NCBI GenBank assembly: GCA_023846275.1
Contig: CM043871.1
Span: forward strand, 28,550,569-28,614,568
Source of the DNA: Vanilla planifolia
Lineage: Eukaryota > Streptophyta > Magnoliopsida > Asparagales > Orchidaceae
Length of the DNA: 64,000 bases
Reading direction: 5' to 3'
The translations under genes were made by a program, and so were the position numbers. Within the stretch, counting starts at the first letter, position 1. Every line of letters starts with the position of its first letter. This document shows positions 59,666 through 64,000 of this stretch, one piece after another. The notes under the pieces were generated by a model. It was given only the letters and a program-made list of their open reading frames with translations. It did not search any database and had not been told where the DNA came from.

Positions 59666-61960
59666 AGTGAATCCTTTAATGAAATTTAAAGGGAACATGG
59701 TGATTATGAGGATATGATAATGGTGAAGACAAATCTAAATTATAACTCATATATCTTTAGATTTTAACCTAGAGATATGTATACACGCATAATAAAAAAA
59801 TTCATAATTTTTAACAAAAAATAATGCCAGAAAAGTTTTTTTTTAATTTTATAAATCATAGGTGTAAAAGTTTGGAGAAAAATCTAGACCAAAAAAGAAA
59901 ATTAACAAAAATTTCATTTCTAAAAAATATAAAATAATAAAACATATAAAATAAAAAAAATATTATAAGGTTATATGTTTGATCCATTATAGCATATAAT
60001 GAACTAAAAATATTATAAATTAAATAAAAATTAAATTAGATCTATTATATCAACTTAATAGTATTCTTGATATACTTTGTTATGCATTTGATTGCTCTAT
60101 CAAGAAAAATTGTCTTGTAAAGGTTTTCATTAAGCTTAGCATTAACCGATATAAGTCCTAAAAAATCAAGATATTAAATCAACTAACTGCTTGAAAGGTC
60201 AGGTGATTCAACTATAGATATGATTTATCTAACTCATTTAGTGGTTTAGTTATATGAAAGTTCAAAACATTTAGTTAAGTAAATCTTTTAATCCTCAATA
60301 ATGATCAACTTTTATAGATTTTATCATTCATCGTTACTCAATCAAATAATGTTTAAAGAGTGAATCATTATTTTTCTTATCTTAGATCGTAACAAAGTTT
60401 GTTGAGTAGTATTGATTAGCATCACATAATCAAGTTATAAGCAAAAGTGATTGAATTGAGTGAGGTTTACTTAGCTTAAACTAATCATAGTTTTTTTTAT
60501 CAACTTATCATACCATATGACTCATTTATCATTGAATCAAATAGAATATCAACTAAGGGCAATCATAGATTTGGTATGCTACATATACATTTGTAATAAA
60601 CTTATTATACAAGTTTGCTGATATTTTTTTTTTCTAAAGGTGCTTATTAATGCTTAAAATCATTGAACTTTATATAATACAATTTTTTCTTTTGCACTTG
60701 TGATCCTTTTCTTTGGAGGATTGGATAAGAGGTTAGTCCAAGAAATACAAGTATGAACTATATGTTTTAATGTTGTACGTGTACAATATCACTTTTGTAC
60801 ACATTATCTCTTATCATGACAGATAACTAAGAGTTAAAGAGAGTGAATTTCCATCATATAAGTATGATAACAGTTCACTTATTTAAATTTGAAGAAGATT
60901 TGTTTTATTTGTATTTAAAAAATATTTTAACATACAAGATAATCTTTTTAAAATTAAAAATGTTTTTAGCTTTATGATTTTATGATATGTGGATCACACA
61001 GTACTATCAGTTCAATATTTTAATAACTAAAAAACTATATAATATTATATAATTTATCATTGTACAAGTATTTATTCAACCTTTTGATGATTAAGAAATT
61101 ATATAACATTGTAATTAAATGATATGTGAGTTATACAAGTAATATTAAACAAGTTTTTTGATAACTAAAATTATGAATCATACAAGTATTATTAGTTTAG
61201 TCTTTTGATAACTAAAAAATTATATTATATCATACTTGTATGATTAATAGATTGTACAAGTATTATTAATTTAGAATAAAAATTATATAATATCATACTT
61301 ATATTATCTTGGATCATACTAGTATTATTAGTTTAGAATATATATAATGATTAGTTTTAACTTATTTGTTGGACAAAGTATTGAGCCCTTTGTGATCTTA
61401 GAAAGGGCTATTTAAATGTCAACAAACACATTACCTAGGTTTAATGATTATTGGCATATCTTTGTAAAGAACATAACTTAAAAATCTTTATTACATTAAA
61501 AGAAGCAAGAGCAAGGCCATGACTAGCTTTGATTCTTAATTATAGTCTTACTTTACATCTTGAGCTAAGTTGTATATTATTATTTTATGTTATTTTTATA
61601 ATATTCTTTCTTATAAGAGTATTAAACTCAATTACATAACACTCTTACATTGGTTAAAATTCATAATAGTGTGCTTTTTAGATTAATTTTACTTGGTCTA
61701 TAGTTTTTTGTTTTGAGCTTTATATCCAATTTATTTGAACCTTTTGTTGGGACTTTGTACTTGCTCTCTATATGGTCTTTTCACCATTTGGTCCTCTAAC
61801 CCATTACATAGGTTAACCCTTACCTAGTTACGACAAAAATTGGGTTAGTTATATTAGGTTTTCCCCATATAGCTACAACAAAATAAGAGTGGATTATAAT
61901 GGATGTCTAGCCATTTGGTTGGGGCATGAGCTTGGATCGAAAACCCAAAAATCGTATTGT
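59647..61960. mobile_element. decayed LTR-like DNA related to 19.7-20.7 kb
   Basis: The stretch 60460-61560 is homologous in the same direction to 19690-20700: GGCAATCATAGATTTGGTATG, CTTATTATACAAGTTTGCTGAT, then rows of CATAC/GTATG words and repeated TTTTGATAACTAAAAAAT. The stretch 61740-61960 is richer in GC and contains a TTGGGACTTTGTACTTGCTC block and TCTAGCCATTTGGTTGGGGC, which look like retroelement LTR or leader sequence, but I cannot name the family. No protein remnant and no certain ends. Confidence 0.4.
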
Positions 61961-64000
61961 ATTATTTTTTTTGTCTTACACTCCCAATTACAAAACTAAT
62001 TTTCTAAAACTTGTTTATGTAAGCCATTAAAAGCACTTAAGATAAATAAGAGATTATTTAAATCTTTCATTGCAAAATATTTGAGTTGGTTATTGTAACT
62101 TAGAAACTAATTAAAATAATGAAGAGACTTAGATAATGTTATTATTTAAATTAACTAAAATATTTAAGTTGGTTGATAATATATTGAGATTAAGAAAAAG
62201 TCTCCAATGTGGAATTACTTAAGGTTTAATATTGTTTAAGTTTTTTAATTTTAAAAAATATTTTAATTATTGATTTGTCTGAGTTATGTAAATTTATTTG
62301 ATGAAGAAATTATGTTTTGAACTTGAATCAAATTATATCTACTATAAGAACATTTGAATTATTGGCAAGTAAAATATTTTTATTATTATCATAAACTATT
62401 GAATTTAGCTTGAGTTGGTTTGATCCAATTTGAGAGAGCAAAAGAATTCAATTGGTATTTTATTTAGTGATTGAAGTAAAATTTTTTTGAATGAGTGATT
62501 TGAATTGAATTTATTTACGATTATAGTTTGCATAATTAACCTTATATTTATGAAAAGGGGCCTCCTTTTAATATAATAGGAAAGAGAATGAAATTTGTAT
62601 AATTCTTTAGTGCTAATAATCAAATAAGGAAGACTCAGGGAAGGTCAAATATTTATGAAGAACAAATTCACAAAAATGAACAATCTTAAGACGAACCCAT
62701 TGGAAAACTTAAATTGAAGTTGGTGGGCTTTATACATTGATTGCATTTGTTTGATGTAAATAGCGGTTCTAGCCCCATGACTTAATTTGATAGGAATTAT
62801 GATGTCATTGTGAAATTGGGTGATCAATTTTCACATGCTATATTAATTACTATGCATTATAATTATTTCTTTATTGGGTGCTTAAATGTACATGATTAGA
62901 AGAAAAATCTTTCATGAAAACTTCATGTTTTTTATAACTTGCTATAAGGATCAAAATATATATTAGAAAATGGAGGGGAAAAGGCTATTTCATTTAAATC
63001 AAAAGATTTTTTTGCAATTGTATTTGAAAAAGGAAATTAAAAAAAATTAAAAACAACAGAAGTTTGATTCAAAGAATAGGAAATTGATTTCAGAACAATA
63101 AAAATAATAGTTGCTGATTTGGCATATTCTTTTCTAAATAAGATGCAAAGATAAGCCTAAAATATCATCAATAGGATTTATCTTTTTAGAGCATAGTGTA
63201 AAGGTTAAGCATAAAGATTTAAAAATGTGAACAATAGCTAAACTAAAATAGAAAAAAGAAAAAAAATATGATAATAAAGAGGGGGCTTAAGAATTACATA
63301 TGATTTAAAAAAATTAATAAGGAATTATTTAAAAGAGAAGAGAACTTTTATTTCCACGCTTATTTGCTTATTATTTTTACATGCTATGATATGTTTTTGA
63401 CGCATCATATTTAATGACCCTAAGATTATATTGTTTTATATTCATATTATATAATTTTTATCTGTTAAGTTAGTATTTAACTTAGTCCATTATTGAGCAT
63501 AACATTACTTCATTAGAGCTTTTAGAAAGACAATCCATTTTTATGATATAGATATTTTAGTTGGTCATATAATATATATTATAAATTTTTGTGTTAACTA
63601 TTTGGATTTGTGTGATTTTAGACATATCATAATTCTAGTTTTTAATGCATTAACATTGTTATATGAACATATTTGTTGGAAAATAAAATTTTAAAATTTT
63701 TAAGTGTTCTAGAATGTGATTATTCATTTGACATATCAAAATAATAGTTTTAAATTTTAAAAATTTCACAATAATTTTCTTAAAAATTTTTCTATATATT
63801 CAAATGTTTTGACAGAATAGTTAATTTTCAAAAAGAAAACATTGCATGATAACACCCATAATGGCAAGAGATTATCATAGTATTCTTTGCATTTATATTC
63901 CAAAGCACTCTTAAAATTTGTCAAATTATTTTTAAATTAAGCTATGCCTTGAGCTCTTGATCTCAATATTAAATTTTTAAAATTATTTTCTATTTTAGGG
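61961..64000. other. very AT-rich end of the window, no gene
   Basis: Both strands are dense in stops. The open frames 62405-62623 and 62645-62827 (minus) lack motifs. No RNA gene or retroelement domain was recognised. Mild GAGGGG patches (62970, 63280) have no structure I can interpret. Confidence 0.5.

Noticed and set aside
1..64000. tRNA, snoRNA or microRNA genes
   Set aside because: No cloverleaf with conserved A/B boxes and no long, well-paired precursor beyond short AT-rich stems was found by eye. A tRNAscan or covariance search would be needed to exclude them.
1..64000. A previously undescribed biological system or gene cluster
   Set aside because: Apart from the PPR gene, all recognisable coding sequence is broken retroelement or LINE material. 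No set of intact neighbouring genes suggests a shared function.

Overview
The window is nuclear DNA of a flowering plant. The evidence is one intronless DYW-class pentatricopeptide-repeat (PPR) gene, a family typical of land plants, set in very AT-rich DNA packed with plant Ty3/gypsy, Ty1/copia, LINE-1 and Cassandra-type retroelements. I cannot name the species. Only one gene looks intact, the PPR-DYW gene at 10237-12291 on the minus strand. Its base composition is far richer in GC than its surroundings. Nearly every other short open frame falls inside transposon debris or low-complexity AT sequence.

Layout. 1-10 kb: gene-free AT-rich DNA with old LTR-like sequence, two clusters of a 97-bp tandem repeat and an (AT)n microsatellite. 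10.2-12.3 kb: the PPR gene. 12.3-24.6 kb: AT-rich spacer, a dead LINE-1 ORF2 (minus strand, 15.7-17.4 kb), LTR-like sequence, and a 102-bp piece of mitochondrial atp1 at 19.46-19.56 kb. 24.6-28.3 kb: more decayed LTR-like DNA. 28.35-31.32 kb: a well-preserved, CpG-rich gypsy-type solo LTR with a 5-bp target duplication. 32.2-38.9 kb: a dead minus-strand Ty3/gypsy (Tekay-like) element. It is broken by a Cassandra element carrying 5S-rRNA-like sequence in both LTRs and by a copia-type LTR. 38.9-41.2 kb: another decayed copia-type LTR. 41.24-49.36 kb: a gag-only element with two LTRs of about 1.48 kb and a near-perfect initiator-methionine tRNA primer site. Inside it sits a young 2,085-bp solo LTR (43,493-45,577) with a GAAAC target duplication. 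50-55.1 kb: minus-strand remnants of a Sire-like copia element with its primer site and LTR. 55.1-59.5 kb: two dead plus-strand copia polyproteins. 59.5-64 kb: a primer-site-bearing 60-bp duplication, LTR-like DNA, then featureless AT-rich sequence.

How it fits together. The main content is a stack of insertions that can be ordered by nesting and by loss of CpG. The Tekay-like, copia and LINE copies are old and full of stops. The Cassandra and copia LTRs went into the dead gypsy body. The two CpG-retaining solo LTRs (28.35 and 43.49 kb) are the youngest. I found no operon-like, CRISPR, defence or biosynthetic system, and nothing I would call a new biological system. The most interesting leads are the Cassandra element, the repeat-rich solo LTR with an exon/intron-like leader, a recurring TCATAC/GTATGA palindrome tied to LTR-like regions, and the small atp1 transfer.
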